Below are positions 14,335 through 34,500 of a DNA stretch of 64,000 nt, in pieces. The stretch covers positions 56,806,668 through 56,870,667 of the forward strand of contig OY997647.1 in the NCBI GenBank assembly GCA_963921795.1, in the 5' to 3' direction. The translations under genes were made by a program, and so were the position numbers. The notes under the pieces were generated by a model that was given only the letters and a program-made list of their open reading frames with translations, was not told the origin of the DNA and searched no databases. The stretch comes from Nannobrachium achirus (lineage: Eukaryota > Chordata > Actinopteri > Myctophiformes > Myctophidae). The stretch's first letter is position 1. Every line of letters begins with the position of its first letter.

Positions 14335-14445
14335 TGAATTATTGATATAGGACTGTCATAGGTATACAGTGTCATTGACAGTACAGTCACTGGTACAAGC
14401 TCAACTAAAAGGTGATCCTAGAAAAGACTAAGTCAGGGGGAAACA
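14335..14445 (-). mobile_element. Non-LTR retrotransposon 3'-region fragment
   Basis: The reverse complement matches part of the elements at 50.6-50.9 kb and 55.06-55.3 kb: blocks CTTAGTCTTTTCTAGGATC, CCTTTTAGT and CTTGTACCAGTGA occur in the same order. Similarity fades after about 70 bp and no tail repeat is present, so this is a degraded fragment. Confidence 0.55.
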
Positions 14446-14509
14446 ATTTAAAAAATAAAACAATAAAAACAGCCGATCTACAAGGCTGCATGTGGGCTTG
14501 TGGATCAGA

Positions 14510-14868
14510 TGATGAATACATTTTAATACTAACAATACTTTTACTCTTTGGCATTTTTACTTATACTCTTTGGTATTTTGAGTTCTCTTACTCAAATATT
14601 TTTGTACTTCATATTGAGTACTTTTCAAATCTTAACAAGTACTTTTACTTCGAATACTTTAATGATAATGTTTTACTCTTTGGTATTTTGAGTACATTTA
14701 CTCAAATATACTTTTACTTCACAATGATTACTTTTGATACTTTAACAATACTTTTACTCTTTGGTATTTTTGAGTACTTTTACTCAAATATGTTTTACTT
14801 CATAATGAGTACTTTTATATTCTTAATCAGTACATTTACTTTTAATACTTCATTGATACTTTGTGCCC
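14510..14868. repeat. AT-rich imperfect tandem repeat (ACTTTTACTC/GAGTACTTTT)
   Basis: Repeated ACTTTTACTCTTTGGTATTTT and GAGTACTTTTACTCAAAT words. The open frame of about 200 codons over this region is a by-product of the repeat and its Leu/Phe/Tyr-rich product is not credible as a gene. The satellite resumes at about 14870. Confidence 0.75.
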
Positions 14869-14869
14869 T

Positions 14870-16060
14870 TGAGAGGGTCGTTCCCCCTGAAAAACGTGTT
14901 CTGGCACGAAACGGTTACGTTTCGCGCGTTTGTGACGCCCCCTATGGGTCGAAGTGGAAATGCTTTTGGGGATCTGTTGAGTATGCCACCCGCAACCTGT
15001 GGTTGAAATTTAGTGTCGACTCGACCTTTTGTTTGTGATTTATGGCTCTCGTTTGCGAAACGGGCCCCTCCCGCTAACTTTGGAAGCGCGTTACGAACGA
15101 ACGGTATTGACTATCGAAATATCCTTTGACTATGTTTATCGCGTGGCTTCATAGATCATGTGTACCGGTTTTTAAGACATTTGAAGAAAATATGTAGGAA
15201 AAGGAGCAAAAAGTGTGTTTTGGAGAAAATTCAAGATGGCGGAAAATCTATCCTGGCGCAAATGGGCGTGGCCTATATGGGGAGATGTGTCTTGACCCAA
15301 GGAATCCAGGGAAAAAAGAATTTTAATTTTCCGACCTACGGTTCAACAGTTACAGGCCAAAAGGTAAAGTGGGCTGTTATAGCGCCACCATGAGGCCAAA
15401 CGACAGTATTATTTTTTATTTAATCCTTGAAATCATTATGAACCTCCTCTCCAAGTCTTGAAACTGTAGCCCCTATGGTTTGCGAGCGAAAAATAATTGA
15501 ATGTGAGTTTTGGCAATTCCCATTATAAGTCAATGGGGGAAATTAATTCACTAATAAATTCATATCAATTAAACTATAGAACCTTTCTCTTAGCAAGTTA
15601 CTAGCACACCATTCCCGAGTAAGCCGGTCGATTTGACATATGGCGCGAGTGTGTGGTGCGAAAACTGTGGGAGGAGTAGCGTGCCAAACTTTGGGGAAAA
15701 GCATGGACATACATACATAAATATGAGCGATTGCAATAAGTTGCCAATGCTATGCATAGGCACACTTAACTAGAATTGACAGAGTCAATTTTGACAAGTG
15801 TGCCTGCAGTGCAGCTCCTAAATGCGTGACCTCGTGCAGCGGTTTGGACCGTGAGACCATCCGCCTAGTTGTGTGCGTTTCGTTGTGAGAGGGTCGTTTC
15901 CGTGAAAATCGCATTTTGGCACGAAAGGCTTAGGTTGCGCGCGCTTGTGATGCCCCCTACGGGTCGAAGTGGAAATGCTTTTGGGGATCTGTTGTGTAAG
16001 CCACCTGCGACTAGTGGTTAAAATTCAGTGGTGACTTGCCCTTTTGTTAGTGATTTATGT
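14870..16060. repeat. Satellite-like array, third block
   Basis: One further unit of the same family (half-unit from GAGAGGGTCGTTCCCCCTG, spacer with CCCATTATAAGTCAATGGGG, then a diverged half-unit at 15.87-16.05 kb). It ends in a T-run near 16060, before a G-run (about 16112-16122) and a (TG)n tract. Confidence 0.85.
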
Positions 16061-16148
16061 TTTTTTTTTTTACTGAAGTGTTGTTGTACATGTTGTTGTC
16101 TGAGACAGCACGGGGGGGGGGGGCAGTTTTCTTATAAGTCTTGAAAAA

Positions 16149-16150
<2 letters not shown>

Positions 16151-16209
<59 letters not shown>
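16151..16209. repeat. (TG)n microsatellite
   Basis: About 29 uninterrupted TG dinucleotides, immediately before the first copy of the ~1.9-kb tandem unit. Confidence 0.95.
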
Positions 16210-23147
<6,938 letters not shown>

Positions 23148-23212
23148 AGGGGGGCGGGGAGGGGAGGGGCAAGGAGGGGTGGGGCTTATGCAAACTTTAC
23201 CCTATAATTGAG
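23148..23212 (+). promoter_or_regulatory. Candidate promoter of the Helentron gene
   Basis: A run of GC boxes (GGGGCGGGGAGGGGAGGGGC) is followed by the octamer-like TTATGCAAA and the TATA-like CCTATAATTG at 23201-23210. The next credible splice donor on the plus strand is CAAG|GTAAGA at 23324/23325, giving a plausible short untranslated first exon. Inferred from motif order only; there is no transcript evidence. Confidence 0.4.
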
Positions 23213-23239
23213 AGACACACACACTCACAGAGACACACT

Positions 23240-23324
23240 CACCTAGTGCTGCCAGAGCCTATAGCATAACGGATTCCTGCCTGCATCTTCTTCACTCTTT
23301 GGCGACTTCAGAGAGAAATCCAAG
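23240..23324 (+). other. Probable 5' untranslated exon
   Basis: The right edge is a consensus donor (CAAG|GTAAGA). The matching acceptor would be the pyrimidine-rich CTGTCTTTCTAAGTGAACAG ending at 24998, 14 bp before the start codon at 25013. The left edge is only a guess from the TATA-like box. The intron would be about 1.67 kb and contains a (TG)n tract at 24165-24198 but no recognised gene. Confidence 0.35.
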
Positions 23325-24161
23325 GTAAGACACTGCTGATTCTAAGACTACTTTTTATTAACCAGTCTTTACTAGCCACTGTGGACAGAGCGGCTGTGGG
23401 CCCCTGTGACACAGTTAGTTTTGCCTTTTTTGTTGTGAGTTGGAATTGTTGACATTTTGGTAAAGGATTCCAATAAGATCAACATTTAAAAATGATTGCT
23501 TATACTCTAGATGTTTTACAAATGAGGTTTACTCTAATAGCTACATCATTATTATTTTATTTATTCTTTACATTAGAATAGTTCATTTGTCTAATGTTGT
23601 TAAATGAGAAACACAGATGTAGTCAAAAGAATGACACAAAAGAATGAGACAAACACTGCAGCAAATATAATGTGAAATGTTTATTTCCAAACTATAATTT
23701 AATAGGTTTACTATCAGCAGCTTGTGGCAGCCTTGCCTATGCCTTTGTGCAATGTATTTGTGGTACAGGAAGACAGTAGCTTTAAGTTCTATTTAATGTC
23801 TAAATTATATGTATTGTGTAAATGTCAATTAAGTTAGAAGTGTAAATTCATAGCATAACACCTTTATATCAATGAGAAGGTGGAAAATTAATTAACAGTA
23901 TTACCTTCAAATCAGTGGTTAAAATGGAGGTTTTAGAAGTCTGGCTGGGTTTCACAGAAAGAGTGCTGTATGAACGTCTTTCAACTGTTAGAATGCCACA
24001 TTCACGCCTTTGTATGACTGGGAGGCACACATGTTAATGAGCTGCAGGGGGTTAATGGCTTCTGGGTTAGAATCCATGTGTGGTGTTAAAGAGCCCATGG
24101 CAACCTTTAAATCATATGGGCCTGTTGGATACAATGGAAATACTGCAAAGTATAGAGAAAC

Positions 24162-24202
<41 letters not shown>

Positions 24203-25012
24203 GCGCCCCCTTTGCCAACAAAACATGGGACATTGCTTATTTATTTCACTATAACATGCATCTGTACGTTTGTAACTCACTGTCTTTTGTTCATTTAATG
24301 TGCAACTCTGTGGAGCATTTTGGCCATTTCACCACTCACGAAGTTGTACTGCAAACTTTTGGAAATATAAGAGGTTGTTTAAAAACACCTTTTTTTATCT
24401 GGGCAATCATATTACACTCTTGATAGGTGAGCAGGCTGTGTTTTATCCAGATATTGTCTGGCTGGGTGTAGTTATGTCAGACATAGGAGGTGTCTTTCCA
24501 GCATGGGTCATTGGAATAAGCATTTAGTTAAATCTTTATTAACAAAGTATTGTGAATAGGTTCAGTGTCAGCAGATTGTGGCAGCTTTGCCTGTGATTTA
24601 ATGTTCAAATTAAGTGTATTGTGTAATTCCATTGGAACTTTGCTTAATGTCTTTCTATTCTGTGTGTTATATCCCTAGGGACTCCTGGACACAGTCTGCT
24701 TTTACAGAGAGTGCTCCTGCTTCAACAGACTTGTGCCTGCTGTTAGGTGGTATATGCATCACACATCAAAGAATATATTGTAACATAAAATACACACCTA
24801 GACACACACAGACTTTCTATCTCTCTGTCTAACTCTGTCTCTCTCTGAGTGTCTCTCTTTTTCTGTCTGTGTCACTGTGTCAGTCTTTGTCAGTATCTTC
24901 TCTATCTCACTGATCTTATTATATATTGCTTGTCCCAGGTTCTTAATTGTATTGTTAGTAAAACTTTTGGTTTGAGTTCTGTCTTTCTAAGTGAACAGGT
25001 ACTAGCAGAAAG

Positions 25013-25542
25013 ATGCCGAGACGAGGCAAGCGGTCTACAGCAGCTGTGCAGAGCCATGCCAGAAGGGCTGCAGGTGTAGCTTCTGGAACCGGCTCAGTAG
25101 CACTGCCTGGCGAGGTAAATACAATGTTACAACTGAATGTTGAAAGTGTTTGTAGCAAGAAAGTACTGATCTTATGTCAGTTCTCTATGTTGTCATTTTG
25201 GATCAGAGTATATGTCGACATGTTTTCTTATTCTTTTTTTGGGTGTTTTGTTTTGTAGATGGGAAACATTGTGCAACCATTAGTCCAGGTAGATGTGAAA
25301 CAAAGAACTTCTTCACCTTCCTCCTCACCACCGCGCAAGGTATATTGCAGTGATTTATTTGTGGGTATCACATAATATGTGAAGTTATGCAAATCTTCTG
25401 TTGGGAAATGGATTAACTTACAGGATAACTTTTGCAGTGGAAAAGTTAGTTATGCGAACTTATAATAAATGCTTCCATCAAACAGGTGGCTCGCCTTTGT
25501 AAGTCTCCTGGAGAGAGCAGCCAGACTGCAATGGTGGAACAG
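25013..25542 (+). CDS. Coding exons 1-3: basic N-terminal region
   Basis: Exons 25013-25114 (34 codons, starting [20 protein letters not shown]), 25259-25339 (27 codons, ending in a run of Ser and Pro then RK) and 25486-25542 (19 codons). Donors read GAG|GTAAAT, AAG|GTATAT and CAG|GTATGC. The product is rich in Arg, Lys, Ser and Pro, looks disordered and could hold a nuclear localisation signal. No domain recognised. A long intron (25543-26179) follows. Confidence 0.7.
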
Positions 25543-28500
25543 GTATGCTATTTCAGAATCTTCATTATTGTGGCAGTCAAAACACCACTTCATACTGTAT
25601 GTTACACAGTGCATCTTTTTTTTCATTACACTGAAAAGAGGACAAAGCACTCTGGCTGTGTTCATGTCTTTTCACAGATATCTGATGTTGTGTTTTGAGC
25701 GAGATGGTTCTGTTAATAGAGCACTTGACTGCTTGAGCAATATGAAGGCACTACACCTGTGTCAAACTTTTATTCAGCAAAACGTGATCCAGCCTTACAA
25801 TGTCACATGTTCCGTGCATTCCGACAACACAGGGATGGTGACAGAACTTTCGTTTAAACACCCAGTACAGAAATTCAATCATGGCTAGACTTTTCTCCCT
25901 GCTGCTTGCTTGTTGGGTTAAGTGGCATTTCAAGTAACAGACTCATCTCCTAGCTTTTGCTGTGTCCTGAACTTTCACCCTTCAGACTTCTGCTAAAATC
26001 ATTTCAATGACATCTCATTCCCCTTTCGTCATCTATATTGATTGTTCATTTAGTGAGATTATCTTGGTTCTTTTATTGATGTATTAGGTGCTTATTGTAA
26101 ATCACTTTGGATTAATATGTCTGTGAAAATGGCAAAAATGTACTGTCAACACATCTTCCATCTGTTTGTGTGTTTTTAGCTACCACCGGGTGGCACAGGC
26201 ACACGTCACTCCGTCAGGAAGTGGGAAAATTCACAGGTGACAGGAAAGCAGTGGAAGTCTGTCTTCCCAGTAGACTTGTCAAAGAAAAAGGTACTTTCAT
26301 TTATTTGTGTATTAATTGTTGGGGAGTCAATGTGATTGTGAAGCAAAAAGCATTGATTTGGTTCTGTTTCTTGTCTTCCCTTGAAATAGTTTGCACTCGT
26401 CATTGGGGATTCTCATCTACGCTCGATTGTTGATGGATATGTCAACATGCCAAAGTCTGATGTCAGCTTTGGTTTCATGTCCTACCCTGGAGCAAAAGCA
26501 GCAGAGTTGAACCTTGAAGTGAACCAGGCTGACGTGCCACATGTGCCGGACATGGTCTGCATTATGGCTACTAGTAACAACATTAGTGGTCACAGTCCGA
26601 GTCAGGCAGGACATGACTTCCGCCAGCTGCTGGAAACAGCCAAGTTGCGCTGGAACCATGTAAGTGGTTTGTTACAATACTTTTTTCTATTGTGCTAATT
26701 TTAATGCTTGTCAAAGTTTGAGAAGGAGTTGTTTTTGACATTCAACACTTGTGTTTTTTATAGGTTTTCGTGCTTGACTTTCCGCCGCGCTTGAATGTGG
26801 CCATTGGACACCAGAACGCTCTTCGCGATGCGTTTAAAAGTGCAGCAAATTTCTGTGGTGAGTAATGGAAATGCATACATAACAGATAATGTGTGGTTAG
26901 GTTGATGTAACAATGTGAGTCATTGTCCGCTTGTACACCGCATAGTTGTGACAAATAGTCCCTAAAAATAGGGATGCAAGGGTTGTAGTTGTCGCGGGCA
27001 TTTTGAACCATTTGAGGGCAGATTCATCTTTCAGTGTATTACACTACATGTACAGTAGATACCACCATATTTGTTGTTGTGGGGTATTTTTTGAATAATA
27101 TTGTTTGTGAATGTGATGTGATGGTTGCTTATCTGACCTATGATCTGTTTATATTTAGATGTGACCTACACTGGTATCGCAGATCTGTTCCCACTGACAC
27201 AGTCTGAACTCTGGTGTCGTGACAACGTAAGTGTAATCGGTGTTTTAAAAAGCCACATGAAGATTATGCATTATTTTAGATGATATGAACACAACATAAC
27301 ATATGGAGTAATGACATCTTACAATGTATATTGGATTGTAAATATTTGTTTTGTCTCTCTTAGATTCATCTTAGTGATTCTGTTGGCCAGGCTGTTTTTG
27401 CACTTGCAATTGTCATGGCAGTTGAAAACGCATTGCAGCGTACAGTGCAGACACCACAGGTTTGTCCACACATCTTACAACTACATAAATACAAGGTAAA
27501 ATGACATGGTTCCTATTTTCTAGTCTGTAAAATTTTTTGTCTTTGTATGTGTAGGGGTCTCCGAAGAAGTTGCATTCCAAGCCAGCACTCATCCCACCAA
27601 CACCTATACGTACAGTGTCTCCAAGAGTGATTGTCAGTCGAGAAGTGCGTGTTCCACGCTCACCAACTGTGAAGGTAAGTGTTGAATATTGTCACTGCTT
27701 TGTGAAAAGGGATACTCTGTTATGTTATTAAATAGGGATGTTTGATATTATTGGCTGATATTTGTATAAAAACAAATGTCTGAATAGCAGTTGGGCTTTC
27801 TGGAAAAAAACACATTGCATTTTTACTTGAGGTGATTCTTTTTAGTAGTTTAAATCATTTTCAAAATGATAATTACCTAACAAACAGTTTGGGACATACA
27901 AGGGTTCCACCCCACAACAACTATATATCAGTATTGGTTAATATTTGTATTGGACAGGAGCAGATGGATGTATGGCTTAATGGTCAAAGGATAATATCAC
28001 ATATTCTTAGTATTCACATTTCACTCATCACTCTGCATTTGTCATTTCAGCTGAGTCAACATCCTGTACGTCCTGCTCATTCTGCTTGGGTCTTACAGCA
28101 GCAACAGCAGCAGCAACAGGTTAGAACCGTCTTGATACTTACTGTTAGGGCCAAGTGTGTGTTCTACTCACTTTGTTTTATTTAGGAGTAGCAAACATTG
28201 TTCTCAATCAACTGCGCACATAGCTTTGACTACTGAACCAAACATGTGTTCTATTCCACAAACATGCAGTCCATTGACAGCCTCACATGATGTATGAACT
28301 GTACAGATACTCACATGAAGTGTGTGTGTGTCTATGTTTTTTGTATAGCCTGGCAGTGTCAGATGGATGACATGGATACATACATGACTCTATGAGATTA
28401 TACCCATTGCAGAGTTTGACTATAGGCGGAGAGCATGAGAAATACAAAAAGAAAATGAAAATTTATATTTATGGCACATTTAATAATTGTATTGTCTTTC

Positions 28501-31500
28501 TTTCTTGCTTTCATGCTTTCTTTCTTTCTTCCTTCTTTCAAAAGGATGGCTCACCAGAGAGTTCAATCCCCCGCAATCCTGTGTGGTTTTGCCCTAAAGT
28601 CTTGGATGCTATGGAAACCTTCCAACCATCCAACTCAAACAGCCCTGTGGAGTGCCGAGGTTTTCCAAAGGCCAGCCAGGTAAATGGAAAGCAAAGTGTA
28701 TCTGTTGTTTAGGCCTTATTTAATGTAGACACATACAAAATATCAAAATTATGCAAGAAACTACACACAGGGTTTCCACTGTCCTGGCTAACAAAGGTTT
28801 TGTTTGTTTCTATGTGCAGGCAAGCCCTCCAAAATCACCTCGGAAGTATCTGCACAGACCACTGTCAACACCGCCTCTCTTCCGAACACTGCCTGTGAGA
28901 TGTGACGTGCCTTCTGCCAGGGTAAGGACATGTGACAGTTATATGTTTCTAGGTATTTGACATGCTGTGAGACATTTACATAGCTTGGTGTGAAGTTATA
29001 ATGTATGTAGATGTGTTAAAGCTCCATGCGAGAGTGATAGGAAACAGTCTGTGCAAGCAGTGCAGCCCTTAAATGATCAGATGTACAACCTCACAAGGTC
29101 TTGCGTCTTCATTGCATAGTACAACCACAGTCTACTACTGTAGTTAAGTTCTACGCAGTCTTATACTGATTGTCATTGAGACTTGAGCAGTACAACCACA
29201 GTCTTCTGAGTGAGACTGGGGCTCATTGCAATAAAAGAGGTTGAGCATGTTTGGTGGAGCATAGGAACATGTACGTTTGCGCTGTCATGCCTAATAAAGG
29301 TTTTGTTTGTTTCAATGTGCAGGCAAGCCCTCCAAAGTCACCGCGCAAGTGTTTGCGCAAATCACACACAACACAGCGTCTCTCCCCAACACTGCCTGTG
29401 AGATGTGACATGCCTTGTGCCACGGTAAGGGGATGTGAAAGTGATATGTTTCTACTTATTTGACATGCTCTGACACATTTACACAAACAGTATGCGCATG
29501 CAGCCAGTCCTGAAATTATCAGATATACAACCTCACAAGATGTTGTCTCTAAATTGCAAAGCTATGCATAGTACAACCACAGTCTACTGCTGTAGTTAAG
29601 TGCAACCACAGTCTTATACTGGTACTCATTGAAAGAATAGCAGTACAAGCACAGTCAAGCTGGGGTCATTGCAATTAAAAAGGTTCAGTATATCTGCTAA
29701 AGCATAGCAACATGTATGTCAAATCTGTTGCTACCTACACACAGTTTCCACTGTTATGAATTGTCATGATATGAACATTGTTTGTTTTTGTGTATAGGAT
29801 GAGTGCTGGGACTTACCGCTCTCATCTACTGAGTGGCCACCACTGCCTTCTCCAGGACATGCTGTGAGCTGCAGCCTGGACGTACCCCTGTCATCTAGTG
29901 TTGTGGTGAGGAGATATGACTTCTAAGTGTGTTACAAAAGAAATGTTTTTCTGATCTTTATTTGAGTGTTTATTCTTTATTTTTGGGGGGTAAATTCACT
30001 CAGTGTGACAGCAAATCGCTTGTTACTTCGTCAGTGCATCTGTCTGTGACACGTCACACTTTTGCCCTGTTAATATCTCTCCAATGGTTGCACTGATCCA
30101 TGCCAAATTGTGCACACATAATCCTTGTCTGCCAAATCACAACCTCCACCCATTAATTCCCACATGACCCTCTTCTAGCGCCACCCTGAGGCCGATTCTT
30201 GCAAAACACATTTTTGAACACGACTGCTACAGTTTTTGCCCTAAAATCACACTAATCGGTACACAGTATGTCTACACTCATGACATCAGCATGGATCTGT
30301 CCCATATAGCGCCACCTTCAGGCTGATTTTTTACAATGTATTGACAATAGCTTATAACATTACCACTACATAGGATCCACTGGGACATAGGTTCTACTCA
30401 AAAGTAACTGTTTTGGACATGTATACAAATAACAAAACTATATCACTATTATGGATGTGTTGATTTGACATTTATCATTGTTTTTGTTTGTTTTTTTTGT
30501 CAACAGATGGAGACGGACTGTTTCATCCATGAAGTTCATCTTCCCGGTCAACCACCCACTGTTGTAAGAGCATCTTCTTGCCAAGGCGAGATATTGGACA
30601 ACATATTGGACGACCCAAACGACCCCAACTCCAAAAGGTCAAACAGTCAGTGCACATGCATGGCACTGACTTTTCTGGCTCAACAACATGAGGGAATGTG
30701 TTTTGACACACCCTCCCTTGACAATGTGCTTGAAAATGGAGATATTCTCTATAAAGGCGTTATAACACAGCATCAGTACGACAACAGGCTTGTACTACCA
30801 TACTTAGCCATAGAGGAGTTACCAAAACAGGTTTTCACGGAAAGCAATGTTTATAGTGCGTTGTGGGATAACTCTGATATTAAGGCTGGTTTTGTAAAAA
30901 GTTCTGCTTGTAAAAGTGAAAGGACTAGTGAACGTTTGCCGTATCTTGAGGAGAGTCTGCAGTGCTTATCAGAGAATGTAACCTATGCTATCCTTATAGT
31001 AGCTCCTGAATGCTTTGCATTGTTCCGTGACACATCAGGCCGCTATGGATTTTTTGACTCTCACTCCAGATGTGCCATGGGTTTGCCACAACCTCAAGGA
31101 AAAGCAATACTGCTGATTTTCAATGATCTGCGTGGTTTGCTTGGCCATCTGCACAAACTTTTTGAAGAGCGCCCTCTTGATGTGATGTTTGAGCTTTTGC
31201 CTGTCTCATTTCGGATTGATGATGGGACTCCTGGACCATCAACAGCTATGTCCATGTCAGCAGCTAGAGCAGCAACTGACCATGTTCTGTGTGAGACCCC
31301 TGGACCATCAACGTACGTGACAAGCACAGCGGCAATCAACTGTTGCTCCAGTGACACCCCTGTGCAGTCAACCGAAGTGACTGCTCTGCCAGCAATCGAC
31401 CGTAGCTCCAGTCAGACCCCTAGACTGTCACCCAATGAGACAATCACAGCAGCATTGCCAAAACTGCGAGTTTTTGACTTATGTGTAAGGAGTGGAAGAA

Positions 31501-34500
31501 GGCAAGATAATCAAAGTTGTCAAGCAGTCAGAGCCAGTATTTGTCAAGGGGACATTGTTGGACAGCACCTGAACAAACAGTGCAGCTGCATGGCGCTCAC
31601 ATTTCTTGCTTACCACAATGACGGAGTGGATTTCAACACACCTTCACTTGACAAAGTACTTTACCAGGGAGATGCGCTGTACAAAGACTTAATACGGCAG
31701 CCGCAGTTTGACCAACTGTTACAGGAACAGTGTTATCTATTGTCCATGGAGCAGCTACTCTATGCCAAGCATATTTCCACCAACCAAAATGTTTACAGTG
31801 TACAACTGGACATGGCAAAGCTTAAAGTTGGTCCCCTGGAAAACACAAAAGGGAAAAACTTGTCACTTGCTGAACAACTGCAGAAGAGTCTGTTAGAGGA
31901 GGGGGTCAAGCATGCCTTGTTGATGGTAACCCCTGAATGCTTTGGAGTATTCCGCCACAGTTCAGGTTGCTATGGATTCTTTGACTCCCACTCGAGGTCT
32001 GCAGCCGGTTTGTTTGTTCTTGGAGGCAAGGCCATTATGTTGACTTTCCAAGACCTGAGTGCTCTGCTCTGTCACTTGCACAAAATCTTTAAAGACCGTC
32101 ACCCTGGTGTTTCATATGAGCTCATGCCTGTTGCATTTGAACTGGACAATATCGGCAATACAACACCAGCAGAAGCAACACATGCAGCAGCTGTTCCCAC
32201 ATATACGCTTTCCAAACTAAATAAATCAAGGCGTAGAAAGAACAAGCGGAAACTCATGCAGAAACAGGAAGAGTGCCTTGAGCAAAATGTACCTCATGCA
32301 AACAAGACCTCTAATCCTCTCAAGGGCTTGAGAACCTCTAATCCTCTCCTATATTATAAAATGAGATATAGAATTCCTGAAGTTTGCCGGAAGACACTTG
32401 TGGCACGAAGAAACAGATGGATCACCGATGCTGTTTTCCGCGCTAGAGTCAAAGCCTACCGGTGTGAAAGGACTCAAAACTACCCAGAATTCAAGTGGCG
32501 CCATAAACAACAACAACGTGACCGTAAAAGGCTTAATGACCCAGAACGCAGGCAGCGCCATATAGCGCAAAAGGTCCAACGCCAGCGTGAAAGGCTTAAT
32601 GACCCAGAATTCAGGCAACGGCATATGCTTCAAAAGGCCAAAAACCAGCGTGACAGGCTTAATGACCCAGAATTCAGGCAACGGCATATGCTTCAAAAGG
32701 CCAAAAACCAGCGTAACAGGCTTAATGACCCAGAATTCAGGCGCCACCATATACAACGATGTGCCGAAAGACAAAAACAGAGACGCGATGTTGATGTCAT
32801 ATTTCGAATCCGTCACAAGTTGCAGTGTGCCATGAGAATAAAGAGGAAATCCATACACATTGTAAACCGTCACTTGCGATTAACAATGGAAGCTGCCATG
32901 GAAGAAGCCATATCAGCATTTCGAGAAAGCGTTAAATATGGGCCTACATACGTCTGTACCGTGTGCCACAGAGCCATGTTCTCCAATCAGGTCCGTTGCT
33001 GTAACAGAGACACATACAAGAAAAACCCTTCCGTGGTAACTGCTTGCTTAACAGGCAAGTATGTGCACACATGCAACACTGAATGCTCAGACCCATGCAA
33101 CGTTGCACAAGAGAGGAGACACGAGTACATCTGCCACTGCTGTCACAACAACTTGGATATCGGCAAGATGCCATCCATAGCAGCTGCTAATAAGCTGGAA
33201 CCAGCACCTGTTCCCCCAGAGTTGCAATTGTTGAATATGCTGGAAAGGCAGATGATTGCAAAGTTCTTACCCTTTGCAAAAATCATTTCCTTGCCTAGAG
33301 GACGGCAAAAGGCAGTGCATGGTGCTGTGGTGTGTGTCCCGTCGCAAGTGGAAGCTTTGGTAAACGCTCTTCCGAGGTCCAGCAATGACGACCAGCTGTT
33401 GCATGTTAAACTGAAGCGACACATTAACTTCAAGGGCTATCAATTCTTCTACACGGTAAACATGACAAATGTGTTGGCGGCGCTGAGAGAACTCAAACAA
33501 ACGCATCCAGAATACTATGACATTGTCATAAACGATAATGCTACGTTTGACCGTTTCCAAGATGAGCAGTCAGGCGATGAAGATGCAACAGAGGAAACCC
33601 CTGCTGCCTTCACAGATGGCCAGCAGCAGGAACCCTTACATGCCATCACAGATGAGCCTCAAGCGCATGACGAACTCCCACCCAGTCCGTCCACTGCTGG
33701 AACAACAGATGAACAGCCGCAGCAGGAGCTTAGACCCGGTCTGACCTTTGACACATGCATGCAGCCTCCAAACATAGCACAGGAGATCTTATCATTCGGT
33801 GAGGGAATATTCAGCATTGCACCAGCACAAGGAAACAGGCCGGTAGGTATTTTCGCTGTCAGCAACCTGGAAAGCATGGCCTTCCCTGGGCATTTCCCAG
33901 ACGGTCGGAACACATTGCATGAGGTCAGAGAAGTCAAATTATCCCCAAGTAGATATTTCAATGCCAGGCTCTTTTCTGTCGATACCCGCTTTGCCACCGA
34001 CCAAACTTACCTCTTTTATGCGCAGATGGCAACAGAAACACACATGGCTACTAATAGCATGTCCATCCAGGTACGGAAGGGGAAAAAATATACCAGGGAT
34101 GGACGGGTTCTGTCAAACAAAATGCTTCAGGATAAGGAAGAGGTAGAAACACTTGTACGCAACAAGGACGCAACACGCTTCATGCAGCCCCTTAGAGGAA
34201 CTCCGTCCTTTTGGGAGAAAGCGCTTAGAGACCTTCTCGCTATGTCTAGACAGATCGGCAGGCCCAATTGGTTCGTCACGCTAAGTGCTGCGGAGATGAG
34301 GTGGCCAGAACTCATCAACATCATAAAAGCGCAACAAGGTGAACAAGGGGACTATTCACAGCTGGACTGGGTTGCCAAATGTCAAATCATCCGGACCAAT
34401 CCAGTCACACTCATGCGTATCTTTTCACACAGATTTGACAGGGCCATAGATTTTCTTCACTCACCTGCTAGGCCAATCGGTGAGGTTGTGGATTACTTCT

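Noticed and set aside
14412-15038. 208-codon hydrophobic frame
   Set aside because: It runs through the ACTTTTACTC simple repeat into the satellite; the membrane-like composition follows from the repeat.
25469-25888. 139-codon frame across exon 3 and its intron
   Set aside because: It is in a different frame from the exon set, crosses the donor at 25543, and has no recognised similarity.
30465-30506. Upstream in-frame ATG extending the large exon by 14 codons
   Set aside because: The stretch is a T-rich tract ending in CAACAG, a good splice acceptor; the exon more likely begins at 30507.
30507-32175. OTU-type protease, expected in Helentrons
   Set aside because: The Cys context (QCxCMAL) and the Asp-x-His block do not look like the OTU motif; a C76-like assignment fits better.
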